A stretch of DNA of 64,000 nt from Devosia sp. XK-2 (GCF_037113415.1 NZ_CP146608.1:1942501-2006500); one strand, 5' to 3'. Shown: positions 9,387 to 18,872, counted from the stretch's first letter. Made by a program: numbers and translations. Notes: generated by a model not told the origin, from the letters alone.

Positions 9387-10463
9387 TTACTGCAGCTCTT
9401 CGGCCTTGATGTAGCCCGAGTCGATCACGCGTTCTTCGTAATTGGTGATGTCGACTTCATAGGGGGTCAGCAGGATCGAGGGCACAACCTTGACGCCATT
9501 GTCATAGGTAGTGGTGTCCAGACCGCCAGGCTCCTGGCCGGACAGCACGGTGTCGATCAGCTGGGCAGTGTACTGCGCCAGTTCACGGGTGTCCTTGAAC
9601 ACGGTCGAGTACTGTTCGCCGGCAATGATCGCCTTCACGGACGGGACTTCAGCATCCTGACCGGTGATGATCGGCCAGGAGAGGTCGCCCGAGCCATAGC
9701 CAACGCCACGGAGCGAGGAGATGATGCCGCGGCTGAGGCCGTCATAGGGAGCCAGCACGCCATGCACACGGCTACCGTCCGAGTAGTTGGCGGAGAGGAT
9801 GTTATCCATGCGAGCCTGTGCCACAGCACCGTCCCAACGCAGGGTACCAACCTGTTCCATGCCCATCTGGCCCGACTTGATGACAATGTCGCCGCTGTCG
9901 ATCATCGGCTGCAGCACAGCCATGGCGCCGTCATAGAAGAAGAAGGCGTTGTTGTCGTCCGGCGAACCACCGAACAGCTCGACATTCCAGGGCTTCTGGT
10001 CGCCGAAGCGCTCTTCGAGACCCTTCACCAGGCTGTTGGCCTGAAGCACGCCAACCTGGAAGTTGTCGAAGGTGGTGTAGTAGTCGACATTGCCGCTTTC
10101 GCGGATCAGGCGGTCATAGGCGATAACCTTGACACCCTGGTCGGCGGCCTGCTGCAGCACGGCGCTGAGCGTGGTGCCGTCGATCGAAGCGATCACGAGA
10201 GCCTTGACGCCCTTGGTGACCATGTTTTCGATCTGGGCCAGCTGGTTGGGGATATCGTCTTCCGCATATTGCAGGTCGACGGTGTAGCCCATGCCTTCCA
10301 GTGCGGACTTGAGCTCATTGCCGTCCGAGATCCAACGCAGCGACGACTGCGTCGGCATGGCGATACCGACCTGGCCCTTGTCCTGGGCGAAGGCGCCGGT
10401 AACAGCGGTGGCGGCCAGCGCACCCGCAGCGAACACCGTCGCGATTGATTTGAGAACCTTCAC
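9387..10463 (-). CDS. chvE: Multiple-sugar-binding periplasmic protein ChvE
   Basis: This 358-residue periplasmic binding protein captures aldoses for GguAB; in Agrobacterium it also presents sugars to VirA and is needed for chemotaxis to sugars. A Sec signal peptide covers about residues 1-26 (hydrophobic run ending GAFAQ). The mature part has the ChvE hallmark [17 protein letters not shown], the [20 protein letters not shown] block and [20 protein letters not shown] near the end. Translation starts at a GTG (10461-10463) with GGGAG about 8 bases upstream. It is the first gene of the chvE-gguA-gguB operon. Confidence 0.96.
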   Translation of the reverse strand: MKVLKSIATVFAAGALAATAVTGAFAQDKGQVGIAMPTQSSLRWISDGNELKSALEGMGYTVDLQYAEDDIPNQLAQIENMVTKGVKALVIASIDGTTLSAVLQQAADQGVKVIAYDRLIRESGNVDYYTTFDNFQVGVLQANSLVKGLEERFGDQKPWNVELFGGSPDDNNAFFFYDGAMAVLQPMIDSGDIVIKSGQMGMEQVGTLRWDGAVAQARMDNILSANYSDGSRVHGVLAPYDGLSRGIISSLRGVGYGSGDLSWPIITGQDAEVPSVKAIIAGEQYSTVFKDTRELAQYTAQLIDTVLSGQEPGGLDTTTYDNGVKVVPSILLTPYEVDITNYEERVIDSGYIKAEELQ

Positions 10464-10905
10464 GTCTCGACTCCCTAAAAACTTCGAGATTGGTTGTTTA
10501 TGGTCTTTTGGGTTCAGAAAGTTCAGGCAGCCCCGATCCCAACGCCGACGACGCAGCCGAAAGCTGCGCCATTGATTGCCGGCTTACGCCGCGTCTGGAA
10601 ATGGCCAATGCCCACAGGACATCCGCCATCTGGAACTACATGAAATCCTCCGGCACGGACGGCATTGCGCCGCCATGGACTCTCCCAAGCCCATGCGTGG
10701 GAAGCTAGAATAATCAGATAGGCGTGTAAAGCGGCGCATTGCGCTTGGGCAGCTATTTTTCGACTGTCGCAAAAAAATCCAAGGCAGACAACGCGGTACA
10801 TACATGGAGCCGATATGCTGTGCCCTGCCCTCCGCGCGGTGTTGCAATCGGGCGAAAATGAGGCCACATAATCCAAAAGATATCTGACAAGTTGGGAGAG
10901 AGACA
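10464..10905. other. Divergent intergenic region, chvE / GntR gene
   Basis: The 442 bases between the leftward chvE and the rightward GntR gene hold no gene that I can support. Promoters for both transcripts should lie here. I found no confident -35/-10 pair and no strong inverted repeat; the palindrome GATATC at 10879-10884, 26 bases before the GntR start, is the only candidate site and is weak. Confidence 0.4.
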
Positions 10906-11661
10906 ATTTCCAGAGGTGAGCCGAAAGCCGAGCGGGGAAGCGCGGCCGGAGAGGTCGCGGACGACCTCGCCCACGAAATCCTGACCGCGCTGACGCCGGG
11001 CGCCAGCCTGCCCAGCGAAGCCGATCTGGCCGAGCGCTATTCGGTAAGCCGTCTGACAATCCGGGAGGCGGTGAAGCTGCTTGCCGGGCGCGGCCTGCTG
11101 GACGTGGCCAGGGGACGCCGGGCGGTGGTGCGCGAGCCCGACGGCGCTGCCTTTTCGGACTTCCTGACATCCATGCTGCACAACGATTCCAAGAGCCTTT
11201 TCGATCTGATCGAAGTGCGCCTCTCGCTCGAGGTGCAGAGCGCGACATTGGCCGCCAAGCGCGCCAATCGCGCCGGCATCGCGGCAATCGAAAGCGCCTT
11301 GCGCGGCATGCAGGACAATGCCGACGCGGCCATGGCCGGAGACATGGCAGCCGACCGGCGCTTCCACGATTTCGATGTCGGCTTTCACGAAGCGATCGCC
11401 CTTGCCAGCGGCAACCGCATTCTGAGCTATCTTTTCGAGGCCATGTCAGCGCAATTGCGGCACGGCATACAAATCAGCCGGCGCGGCCATGCCAATCGCG
11501 GGCACAGCCTGCATGACACTATCGCATGGCATCAGCGCATTCTTGAAGCCATCCGCGCTGGCAATGCCCGCGCCGCCGGCGAAGCCATGCGTCTGCATCT
11601 CAAGGATACCGAGAGCGATATTCGCAACGCCCTGTCCAATGTCGCCGATCAGCCCGCCTGA
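10906..11661 (+). CDS. GntR-family regulator, FadR/FCD subfamily, with apparent ATT start
   Basis: A DNA-binding repressor with an N-terminal winged helix (LPSEADLAERYSVSRLTIREA, split over about residues 36-56) and a C-terminal FCD ligand-binding domain with metal-type histidines (RRFHDFDVGFHE; TIAWHQRI; MRLHLKD). The frame is open from the TGA at 10885, yet it has no ATG, GTG or TTG before a GTG at 11071, which would delete the whole DNA-binding helix. The best start is ATT at 10906, 6-7 bases after the purine-rich GGGAGAGAG, giving 251 residues. It sits between chvE and the galactonate dehydratase/TRAP genes, so a sugar-acid ligand is likely. Confidence 0.82.
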   Translation: MSRGEPKAERGSAAGEVADDLAHEILTALTPGASLPSEADLAERYSVSRLTIREAVKLLAGRGLLDVARGRRAVVREPDGAAFSDFLTSMLHNDSKSLFDLIEVRLSLEVQSATLAAKRANRAGIAAIESALRGMQDNADAAMAGDMAADRRFHDFDVGFHEAIALASGNRILSYLFEAMSAQLRHGIQISRRGHANRGHSLHDTIAWHQRILEAIRAGNARAAGEAMRLHLKDTESDIRNALSNVADQPA

Positions 11662-11716
11662 ACACGGCGCTCGCCATCACCCGCTCACCGACGGCGCCGG
11701 ACGAGCGGGGATAACG

Positions 11717-12895
11717 TCACCAGTTCGCGATCCGCCCGTCAGGGAGAACGGCGTCAAGGGCGGGAATTTCTTCTTGTGCGAATGGATGGCGTGCGGCCGC
11801 CGCCTCGTCGATCTCGATGCCCAGGCCGGGCGCGTCCGGTACGCCCCAGCCCCCGTTCTGCATGTCCAGGGGATAGGTTTGGGTGCAGATATCGCGGAAC
11901 CAGGGGACCAGGCCGACAGCTTCTTCCTGAATGACGAAATTGGGCGCGGCAAGATCAAATTGCAGCGCGACGGCGCCGGCCACCGGCCCCATCGGATTGT
12001 GCGGCGCAACGCCGATATTGGCCGCTTCCGCGATGGCCGCGATCTTGCGCCCGCCGGTGAACCCGCCACAATGGGCCAGGTCGGGCTGCACGAAAGCCAC
12101 GGCGCGCTTTTCAGCGATTTCGGCAAATTCGCGCGGGGTAAAAAGGCGCTCGCCGGTGGCCAATGGACAGGAAACCTGCCGTGCCAGTTCGGCCATCGCC
12201 GTTGCATTGCCCGGCTGGATGGCTTCTTCGACGAACAGCGGCCTGATTGGGGCAATTGCGTCAATATAGGCTCGTGCGGCCTCTACGCTGTCAGGCCGAC
12301 CATGGAAATCGGTCATGATTTCGACGCCGTCGCCCACCCGCTCGCGAACGCTCCGGGCCAGCTTCTCGACGTGTCGAACCTCGGGAAGTGGCGCGGAATA
12401 GCCTGTATAGGGGATAAAGCCGAGCTTGACGGCATTGTAGCCCATCTCAACCGTTTCCTGCACGGCATCGCAGAACGCATTGATATCGCTTGTCGATACC
12501 TGTGCGCCGATCTTGGCCCGGCGCAGATGGGTATAGACCGCCACATGGTCGCGGACACGACCGCCCAGCAGCTCGTGAACGGGAACACCGAGAGCCTTGC
12601 CCTTGATGTCCCACAAAGCCTGTTCGATCCCGGAAACGGCGGACAGGCCGATGGCCCCCAGGGGCCAGAAGCTGAAACCGGTCATGCGGCGTACGACATG
12701 CTCTACGCGTCTGGGGTCCTCGCCAATAACGAAGGGTTCGAGGTCTTCAATCGTGGCGCATACGGCGCGCGTCTTCCACTCCAGCGTGGCTTCGCCCCAT
12801 CCGTACAAGCCCGGCTGATCTGTCAGGACCTTGACGAAAATCCAGTTGCGATGGATCGCGTTCACGACCACCGTTTTTACAGCAGTTATCTTCAA
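11717..12895 (-). CDS. dgoD: D-galactonate dehydratase-type enolase-superfamily enzyme
   Basis: Predicted to dehydrate D-galactonate (or a close epimer) to the 2-keto-3-deoxy acid in the cytoplasm. Metal ligands sit in MTDFHGRPD (Asp about 196, with the nearby catalytic His 198), FVEEAIQPGN (Glu about 224) and LATGERLFTP (Glu about 249); the second histidine is in GVAPHNPMGPVAGA. VSGIEQALWDIKGKALGVPVHELLGG and the C-terminal GGWGVPDAPGLGIEID are typical of DgoD. I choose the TTG at 12895, giving 392 residues starting MKITAVKTVVV; the frame is open far upstream only as antisense noise over the permease gene. It ends the TRAP operon, so the transporter probably feeds it. Confidence 0.88.
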   Translation of the reverse strand: MKITAVKTVVVNAIHRNWIFVKVLTDQPGLYGWGEATLEWKTRAVCATIEDLEPFVIGEDPRRVEHVVRRMTGFSFWPLGAIGLSAVSGIEQALWDIKGKALGVPVHELLGGRVRDHVAVYTHLRRAKIGAQVSTSDINAFCDAVQETVEMGYNAVKLGFIPYTGYSAPLPEVRHVEKLARSVRERVGDGVEIMTDFHGRPDSVEAARAYIDAIAPIRPLFVEEAIQPGNATAMAELARQVSCPLATGERLFTPREFAEIAEKRAVAFVQPDLAHCGGFTGGRKIAAIAEAANIGVAPHNPMGPVAGAVALQFDLAAPNFVIQEEAVGLVPWFRDICTQTYPLDMQNGGWGVPDAPGLGIEIDEAAAARHPFAQEEIPALDAVLPDGRIANW

Positions 12896-12906
12896 TTCGG
12901 TCTCAC

Positions 12907-14181
12907 TCAGGGATTGAGGACTTGCGGCAGCCAAGTCGAAATTTCTGGAACAAGGCACAGGATCACGACAGCGACAAGCTGCGCGATGAGAAACGGCACC
13001 AGGGCCCGCAACAGCGGGATCATGCCGATGCTGCCCACCCGCATGATGACGAACAGCACGACCCCGACGGGCGGCGTCACAAGGCCAATGGCCAGGGTCA
13101 CCATCACGACCATGCTGGCCTGCAGCGGATCGATACCAAGCGACGTGACCGCGGGCATGACCAGCGGCATGAAGATCAGGATCGCCGCCCCGATATCGAG
13201 AAACGTACCCAAAATCAGCATCAGCACGGCCAGCGCAAACAGGAAGAACAGTGGCTGATCCTGGAAGATCAGCGCCGCCTCGCGCACAAAGCCGGATATG
13301 CCCAGGAGATTGAGCGCATAGGAAAGGATGGTGGCCGCGGCAACCAGCAGATAGATGGTTGCCGAGGTGCGGGCAGCACGCATGAAGGCGCGCCAGAGGC
13401 CGGCCATGTCCATCTTTCTGAAGACAACGACCGACAGGAAGATCGCATAGGCCACCGCAATGCCGCCGCCTTCGGTCGCCGTATAGGCGCCCAGCACCAT
13501 GCCGCCGACAATAATCAGCGGCAGGGTCGCAACGGCAGCCCCCTCGATCAGCATGCGCCAGCGGGGACCATGGCTTTCGGCAACACGCGGCCGAGGCAGA
13601 TGGCCCCGTGCAGCATCGAAAAACACGATGGCGGCGCAGGCAAAGCCCAGAAGGATGCCCGGCCCGACACCTGCCAGGAACAGGTCGATGATGGAGACGC
13701 CCGTCACGGCGCCAATCAGAATGGCCAAGCCCGAGGGCGGAATAATCGGACCGATGATTGAGGAGGCGACGGTGACCGCGGCCGCATAGGGACGCGAATA
13801 GCCTTCCTTGGGCATTTCCTGCATGAAGACCCTGCCCAACGCGGCCGCGTCGGCCACGGCCGAGCCGGAAATGCCGGCAAATAGGACGGACGTGCCGATA
13901 TTGGCATAGGCCGTTCCCCCGCGCATCTTGCGCGTGGCACTCGAAGCGATGGCAATGAGCCTGGTGGTAATGCCGCCCTGGCTCATGATTTCGGCGGCCA
14001 GAATGTAGAATGGAACCGCGAGGAACACGAAGCTGTCCACGCCGGTGAACAGACGTGTCGTCACGATGGACAGCGGAATATCGGCGAGCCACACGCCGAC
14101 CAGTCCGGCCAATCCCAGGGAGAATGCGACCGGAACGCCGATCAGCAGCAGGACAAGCCCGGACAAAGCAACCCAGATCAT
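12907..14181 (-). CDS. dctM: TRAP transporter large permease subunit (DctM)
   Basis: The 424-residue membrane protein with about twelve hydrophobic helices forms the Na+- or H+-coupled transport channel of a tripartite ATP-independent importer for organic or sugar acids. Family marks are the start MIWVALSGLVLLLIGVPVAF, the loop EMPKEGYSRPYAAAVTVASS with IIGPIIPPSG near residues 125-150, and VTLAIGLVTPPVGVVLFV near residue 365. It overlaps dctQ by 4 bases and its stop lies 11 bases before the dehydratase start, so all are one transcript. Confidence 0.95.
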   Translation of the reverse strand: MIWVALSGLVLLLIGVPVAFSLGLAGLVGVWLADIPLSIVTTRLFTGVDSFVFLAVPFYILAAEIMSQGGITTRLIAIASSATRKMRGGTAYANIGTSVLFAGISGSAVADAAALGRVFMQEMPKEGYSRPYAAAVTVASSIIGPIIPPSGLAILIGAVTGVSIIDLFLAGVGPGILLGFACAAIVFFDAARGHLPRPRVAESHGPRWRMLIEGAAVATLPLIIVGGMVLGAYTATEGGGIAVAYAIFLSVVVFRKMDMAGLWRAFMRAARTSATIYLLVAAATILSYALNLLGISGFVREAALIFQDQPLFFLFALAVLMLILGTFLDIGAAILIFMPLVMPAVTSLGIDPLQASMVVMVTLAIGLVTPPVGVVLFVIMRVGSIGMIPLLRALVPFLIAQLVAVVILCLVPEISTWLPQVLNP

Positions 14182-14687
14182 ACGTCATCTCCGTCCGCCA
14201 CAGGCGATTTGCGCTGCTCGTCCCAGCCACCGAACCAGGACAGGCCGATCTGAATGAGCAGGAGGACCGCCCCGACGGGCAAGGCCATATAGGGATAGAT
14301 CATCGGGATACCTGAGGCCGGGGCGACCTGGCCCGCATTGCGCAGCGCGAGCGGCCAGCCATATATCAGCACCACCAGGCAGAATATGGCGCCCACCGAG
14401 TACAGCGCCGAGCGCACCAGGGCGCTATATCGCGGCGCCACCATGGCCTCGAGGGTCTCAACCCCCATATGTTCGACCCGGTAGATGGCGGCCACCGATC
14501 CCAGCATCATCAGCCAGATCATCAGGTAACGCATCAGTTCTTCAGTCCAGCTAAAGCCGATGCTGAAGGCGTAGCGCCCGACGACCTGTGTGAGATTGAG
14601 TATGGTCACGGTGATCAGAAGCAGTGTCGCCACGGTCTCGGTCGCACGGGCGAGCAAGAGCGCGGCGCGCTTGGCAAATGCCTGCAT
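14178..14687 (-). CDS. dctQ: TRAP transporter small permease subunit (DctQ)
   Basis: DctQ is a four-helix inner-membrane protein that links the binding protein to DctM. The product has 169 residues, the usual size. The conserved DctQ region is NLTQVVGRYAFSIGFSWTEELMRY, read at about residues 31-54, with a hydrophobic helix before it and three after. The stop overlaps the dctM start (14178-14181). It follows dctP after a 52-base gap containing a perfect stem-loop. Confidence 0.92.
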   Translation of the reverse strand: MQAFAKRAALLLARATETVATLLLITVTILNLTQVVGRYAFSIGFSWTEELMRYLMIWLMMLGSVAAIYRVEHMGVETLEAMVAPRYSALVRSALYSVGAIFCLVVLIYGWPLALRNAGQVAPASGIPMIYPYMALPVGAVLLLIQIGLSWFGGWDEQRKSPVADGDDV

Positions 14688-14704
14688 TGCGAGGTTCCTT
14701 GAAT

Positions 14705-14727
14705 GCCGCGGGCCATGGGCCCGCGGC
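14705..14727 (-). promoter_or_regulatory. Stem-loop between dctP and dctQ
   Basis: GCCGCGGGCC (14705-14714) pairs perfectly with GGCCCGCGGC (14718-14727) around a 3-base loop. It begins 12 bases after the dctP stop and ends before the dctQ ribosome-binding site. Its place after the binding-protein gene suggests mRNA protection or partial attenuation. Confidence 0.7.
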
Positions 14728-14739
14728 GGGTGGGGTCGC

Positions 14740-15762
14740 TTACTCGGAACCGTAAATGCGGGACTTCACGGTTTCCACTTCGGCAAGAAGGTCGTCGACC
14801 AGTTCATCGCCGACATTGCTGCGAATGAACTGCAGCACCGGTTCCTGGACGATATCGCGGAAAGCGGCCTTCTCTTCCGGCGTGGAGACGTGGATCTCCA
14901 TGCCCAACTCTTCCTGCAGCTGGCGGCTATAGAGCCAGTCGCCTTCGGTCTTCTGCAGGTTTTCCGTCCAGGCAGCCAGCTTGGCGGCGTCCTGGATGAT
15001 CTGCTGGTGGCCCGGGGGGAGCGATTCGAACCAGTCATTGTTGGCAATGATGACATGCAGGCCGAACGTGTGTTCGTTCAGGGTGTAATATTTCTGCACT
15101 TCGCCGGCACCACCGCTATAGACCACTGCAGGCGGGTTTTCCTGCCCATCGACCACGCCCTGGCGCAGGGCCATCACCACTTCCGCACCACTGATCGGAA
15201 CGGCCGTCGCGCCCAGCGACTTGACCATTTCCATATAGACGGGGCTTTCCATGGTGCGGATTTTGAGACCGGCCATGTCGTCGGGATTGACGATGGGCCG
15301 CACATTATTGGTGAACGAGCGGAAACCGTTCTGCGAGAAGGCCAGAGCGCGCATACCGGTCTGCTCGAGAATGTCCTCGCGCATGGCATCGCCGAACGGA
15401 CCATTCATCACTTCCCAGGCGATTGGCGCACTTTCAAAGATGTAGGGCACCGACCAGACCTGCATGGGCGGATAGAAACCGGCCATGGCCCCGTCAGCAG
15501 GCAGGGTCAGCTCCAGGCTGCCCTGCTGGACCTGTTCGAGCATTTCGCGTTCACCGCCAAGCTGATTGCCCGGGAACAGGCGGACCGTGATCTCGCCATT
15601 GGTCTTGAACTCGACATACTCCTTGAAGCGGAGCACAGCGTTGTATTCGGGGTAATCGCCTTCGGCGACGCCGATACCGAACTTGATTTCGGCAGCCATA
15701 CTAACCGATGAAAGAGACAGCACCCCCATCAGGGCACCAATTGCAGTACGGGTATTAAACAT
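14740..15762 (-). CDS. dctP: TRAP transporter solute-binding protein (DctP)
   Basis: A periplasmic receptor that delivers a carboxylate-bearing solute to DctQM. I use the ATG at 15762, with GGGAGGA upstream, giving 340 residues; an upstream ATG would add 21 residues before the signal peptide. A Sec signal spans residues 1-23 (ends SSVSMAAE). Conserved DctP features are GDYPEYNAVLRFKEYVEFKT, PGNQLGGEREMLEQVQQG, the MAGLKIRTMESPVYMEMVKSLGATAVPIS block whose Arg binds the ligand carboxylate, and VVDGQENPPAVVYS. The downstream dehydratase makes galactonate or a related aldonate the likely ligand. Confidence 0.94.
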   Translation of the reverse strand: MFNTRTAIGALMGVLSLSSVSMAAEIKFGIGVAEGDYPEYNAVLRFKEYVEFKTNGEITVRLFPGNQLGGEREMLEQVQQGSLELTLPADGAMAGFYPPMQVWSVPYIFESAPIAWEVMNGPFGDAMREDILEQTGMRALAFSQNGFRSFTNNVRPIVNPDDMAGLKIRTMESPVYMEMVKSLGATAVPISGAEVVMALRQGVVDGQENPPAVVYSGGAGEVQKYYTLNEHTFGLHVIIANNDWFESLPPGHQQIIQDAAKLAAWTENLQKTEGDWLYSRQLQEELGMEIHVSTPEEKAAFRDIVQEPVLQFIRSNVGDELVDDLLAEVETVKSRIYGSE

Positions 15763-15846
15763 AGTTGTCCTCCCTAGAGCGGCCTTGTGGCCAAGTTGGC
15801 ATTTCGGTGGCTTCCGGAGCACCATCAGCGGCGATCATGCAGTTCT

Positions 15847-15861
15847 TTAGATCATATGTAA
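15847..15861. promoter_or_regulatory. Candidate operator between dctP and the GntR gene
   Basis: TTAGATCATATGTAA is an imperfect palindrome (outer TTA/TAA and inner AT/AT match) in the 108-base divergent gap, 9 bases before the GntR start. FadR-type regulators often bind short AT-rich palindromes of this size and repress divergent genes. It is a single copy, so this is only a candidate. Confidence 0.3.
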
Positions 15862-15870
15862 AGGTGAGTA

Positions 15871-16632
15871 GTGGAAAACGATGACGCACAGGTGGCGCTG
15901 CGACCAAAAGTGCCCGGCCTACTGCATGCCGCTATCGGCTCGGCGCTCCCGACGGGAGCCACCAAAATCGCCGTGGACGAATTGGGGCGGCGTATTGCCA
16001 ATGGCGTCTATCGTCCCGGTGAAATCATGCCCACCGAGCCTGAACTCGCCGCGTCCCTGGGCGTGAGCCGCACCACTATGCGTGATGCCATCAAGGTCTT
16101 GTCGGGCAAGGGCATGGTCCGCACGGCGCGGCGCTACGGCACGCGGGTGCGGCCGGTCGAGGAATGGAGCCTCTTGGATGCGGAAGTGGTGGCCTGGCAC
16201 GAGCCGACCCATCCGCGGCTCCAGTCCATGTTCGCCGAAACGACCGAACTGCGCGGCATTATCGAGCCGCAAGCGGCAGCTTTGGCGGCAGTACGCGCAA
16301 CCCAGGCGCAGGTGGCGACTATCCTGGAAGCGGCCTATGCCATCCATCCCGGTTCAGGCGCGGTCGCGGATCTGTTCAATGCCGACTGCACCTTTCACGC
16401 CACCATATTGGAAGCCACGGGCAATCTGATGATGAGGCAATTGCGCCCCATCATTCTTACAATGCTTTGGATATCCTACGAATATGGCGTGCTTGCCAAA
16501 AGTCCCGAACCGGTGACGCGCGAAGGGCATATCAAAGTGGCCGAAGCCATAAAACGCAGGGACCCCGCCGTTGCCCAGGCCGAAATGGCGCAAATGCTGG
16601 ACTTCAACCGCCGTACGGCAGGACTCGCCTGA
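15871..16632 (+). CDS. GntR-family regulator, FadR/FCD subfamily
   Basis: A 253-residue transcription regulator. The winged helix is RIANGVYRPGEIMPTEPELA followed by ASLGVSRTTMRDAIKVLSGKGMV (about residues 40-84). The FCD effector domain follows, with FNADCTFHATILEATGN and a late GHIKVAEAIKRRDP that carry the expected acidic and histidine positions. Translation starts at GTG 15871 with AAGGTGAG just upstream. It is divergent from the TRAP operon and lies 241 bases ahead of the family-5 ABC operon, so it could control either or both. Confidence 0.9.
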   Translation: MENDDAQVALRPKVPGLLHAAIGSALPTGATKIAVDELGRRIANGVYRPGEIMPTEPELAASLGVSRTTMRDAIKVLSGKGMVRTARRYGTRVRPVEEWSLLDAEVVAWHEPTHPRLQSMFAETTELRGIIEPQAAALAAVRATQAQVATILEAAYAIHPGSGAVADLFNADCTFHATILEATGNLMMRQLRPIILTMLWISYEYGVLAKSPEPVTREGHIKVAEAIKRRDPAVAQAEMAQMLDFNRRTAGLA

Positions 16633-16752
16633 CGCGGCACTGACTGCCGGCTCTCCAAAAAATGTCATGCCGGAAGCCGCTGATCCGCAAGGGCCCGCGG
16701 CGGCCGCGGGCACTCGCGTGCCCGATGCCAAAATTACAACATTGACAACCTG

Positions 16753-16763
16753 AACAAATTGTT
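16753..16763. promoter_or_regulatory. Perfect palindrome upstream of the family-5 ABC operon
   Basis: AACAAATTGTT (5 bp + 1 + 5 bp) lies about 110 bases before the start of the binding-protein gene and overlaps possible -35-like TTGACA/TTGACG hexamers at 16742-16747 and 16763-16768. It is a candidate operator for a nearby GntR repressor. Only one copy was seen. Confidence 0.3.
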
Positions 16764-16873
16764 TGACGCTCGTCACATTGGCATTACCCGCCGGCCTGGA
16801 GGAGGAGGATCGGGTAAGGCCGGGCGGCGCGATCAAGCGCGACGCCCTTCCAGAAATCAGGGAGGATTGGACG

Positions 16874-18799
16874 TTGACAATTAGCAGACGAACCTTTTTG
16901 GCGGCCACGGGCGCTCTGGCGACCACAGCCCTGCTGCCTGCCTGGGCGCTGGCGGAAACGCCGGAATCGCCATTCTTGCAGGCCAAGGTCGACGCAGGCG
17001 ACCTGCCGCCCGTGGCCGATCGGCTTCCGGCAAACCCGCTGGTCATCACGCCTCTCGAACGGCCCGGCCAGCAAGGCGGGGATTGGCGCCACGCCCTGGT
17101 CGGGGGCGGCTCGCTGTCCATGCTGGTGCGATACCAGGGCTATGAGCCATTGGTTCGTTTCGACCCGAACTGGAACGGCATTATCGCCAACGTAGCCGAA
17201 AGCTACCAGGCCAATGCCGAGGGCACCGAATATACGATCACCCTGCGCAAGGGCCACAAATGGTCCGATGGCCACCCCTATACGACCGCCGACATCCAGT
17301 TCTGGTACGACGCCTATTTCACCGATGCCGAAACCAATCTGGGCGCGCAGTCCTTCTGGGAAGTCGGCGGAGAAAAAGCCAGGCTGGAGGTGATCGACGA
17401 AACCACCTTCAAGGTCATATTCGCGGCGCCTAATGGCTTTTTCCTGCAGAACCTGGCCTGGGCCGACCAGGACCAGCTCGTCCGCTGCCCCAAGCATTAC
17501 CTGGAGCAGTTCCACATCCGCTACAATCCGGACGCCGACAAGCTGGCCCAGGAGCAGGGTCTTGGGAGCTGGATTGCGCTGTTCCAGCGCGAGATCGGCT
17601 TTGCCGATACCAATCTGTTCTTCCAGAACGGCAATCGCCCGACGCTCAATGCCTGGGCCTTCACGCAAGCGCCTGGCCAAAATACCGAAGTTTCGGTCGC
17701 CGAGCGCAATCCGTTCTACTTCAAGATCGACACGCAGGGGACCCAGCTCCCCTATTTCGATCGCATCGTCTACCAGATGGTCGCCGATCCCGAAGTCCTG
17801 CTGCTCAAGACGCTGCAGGGCGAAATCGACATGATGGACCAGTACATCTGCACGCCGGCCAATCGCCCCACCTTGTTCGACGGCCAGGAAACCGGGAACT
17901 ACTCGTTCTATACGCTCAAGGAAACCGCGGCCAATGTCATGGTTTTCCAGCTCAATCTGAACCACACCGATCCCACCAAGAACGCCCTGTTCAACACCAA
18001 GGAGTTCCGTCAGGCCCTTTCGATCGGCATTGACAGGCAGGCGCTGATCGACGCCGTCTTCGTGGGCCAGGGCGCGCCGGCCCAGGCCTCCATTCTTGAG
18101 GGCGATCCGCTCTACAACGAGCGCCTGGCCAAGCAATTCACCCAATACGATCCGGACAAGGCCAATGAGATGCTCGACGCCATCATTCCGGACCGGGATG
18201 GCGACGGCTATCGTCTCGACGCCGAGGGCCGCCGTGTCTCGATCATTTTCGAGATCGACCAGACGCGTACGACCTTCCTGGACATGTTCCAATTGGCCAT
18301 CCCGATGTTCCAGGCGATAGGCATTGATGCGCAGATGCGCACCATGGACCGCTCGCTATGGGAAGAAAGGGTTCGCCGCGGCCGCGAATACGATGCAACC
18401 GCCCACCAGTTCGGCGCGAATTCGGGCCTCGCCGCCATGATGGACCCGCGCTATTTCGTGCCAACGCAGCGCTCGGCTTCTCTTTATGGCCCGGGATGGA
18501 CGCTTTGGGTCAACGAACCGGACAATCCGGCCGCCGACGTGCCGCCGCCCGAAGTGCAGGACCAGATCGCGCTTCACAAGAAGCTCCTCGCCACCGCTGA
18601 TCCAGACCAGCAGATCGAGGTCATGAGCCAGATCCTGGAAAACGCTGCCGACATGTTCCTGACCTTTGGTGTCAGCCTGCCGCCCGATGGCTACGGCATC
18701 GTCAAGAACGACATGGTGAACGTGCAAAAGACCATGCCGAACTCGTTTGGCTGGCCCACCCCCGCGCCCACTCGGCCTGAGCAATATTTCAAGGCCTAG
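16874..18799 (+). CDS. ABC transporter substrate-binding protein, family 5 (peptide/oligosaccharide type), Tat signal
   Basis: A 641-residue periplasmic receptor of the SBP family 5, known for peptides, nickel, opines and oligosaccharides. I choose the TTG at 16874 with GGGAGGA upstream because it places a twin-arginine signal at the N-terminus: ISRRTFLAATGALATTALLP, cleaved near ALAE. Family features are ESYQANAEGTEYTITLRKGH followed by KWSDGHPYTTADIQFWYDA (about 115-150) and FRQALSIGIDRQALIDAVF (about 378-396). Gene context (two glycosidases, Hyi and GlxR downstream) points to a glycoside rather than a peptide. It opens the operon through to 28729. Confidence 0.9.
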   Translation: MTISRRTFLAATGALATTALLPAWALAETPESPFLQAKVDAGDLPPVADRLPANPLVITPLERPGQQGGDWRHALVGGGSLSMLVRYQGYEPLVRFDPNWNGIIANVAESYQANAEGTEYTITLRKGHKWSDGHPYTTADIQFWYDAYFTDAETNLGAQSFWEVGGEKARLEVIDETTFKVIFAAPNGFFLQNLAWADQDQLVRCPKHYLEQFHIRYNPDADKLAQEQGLGSWIALFQREIGFADTNLFFQNGNRPTLNAWAFTQAPGQNTEVSVAERNPFYFKIDTQGTQLPYFDRIVYQMVADPEVLLLKTLQGEIDMMDQYICTPANRPTLFDGQETGNYSFYTLKETAANVMVFQLNLNHTDPTKNALFNTKEFRQALSIGIDRQALIDAVFVGQGAPAQASILEGDPLYNERLAKQFTQYDPDKANEMLDAIIPDRDGDGYRLDAEGRRVSIIFEIDQTRTTFLDMFQLAIPMFQAIGIDAQMRTMDRSLWEERVRRGREYDATAHQFGANSGLAAMMDPRYFVPTQRSASLYGPGWTLWVNEPDNPAADVPPPEVQDQIALHKKLLATADPDQQIEVMSQILENAADMFLTFGVSLPPDGYGIVKNDMVNVQKTMPNSFGWPTPAPTRPEQYFKA

Positions 18800-18821
18800 G
18801 CCCGGTCACACCCTCGTCTCC

Positions 18822-18845
18822 GGCGCCGGCTCTCTTGCCGGCGCC
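18822..18845 (+). promoter_or_regulatory. Stem-loop after the family-5 binding-protein gene
   Basis: GGCGCCGGC (18822-18830) pairs perfectly with GCCGGCGCC (18837-18845) around a 6-base loop, 23 bases after the stop codon. It matches the stem-loops found after the other binding-protein genes in the window and may set expression of the receptor above that of the rest of the operon. Confidence 0.7.
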
Positions 18846-18872
18846 TCCCCAACTCGCACCCGCGTGAGCCCG

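Noticed and set aside
11717..14230. One continuous 837-codon minus-strand frame covering the dehydratase and the TRAP permease region
   Set aside because: Only the part after 12895 looks like an enolase-superfamily enzyme; the rest is low-complexity Arg/Gly/His-rich translation out of frame with the clear DctM protein.
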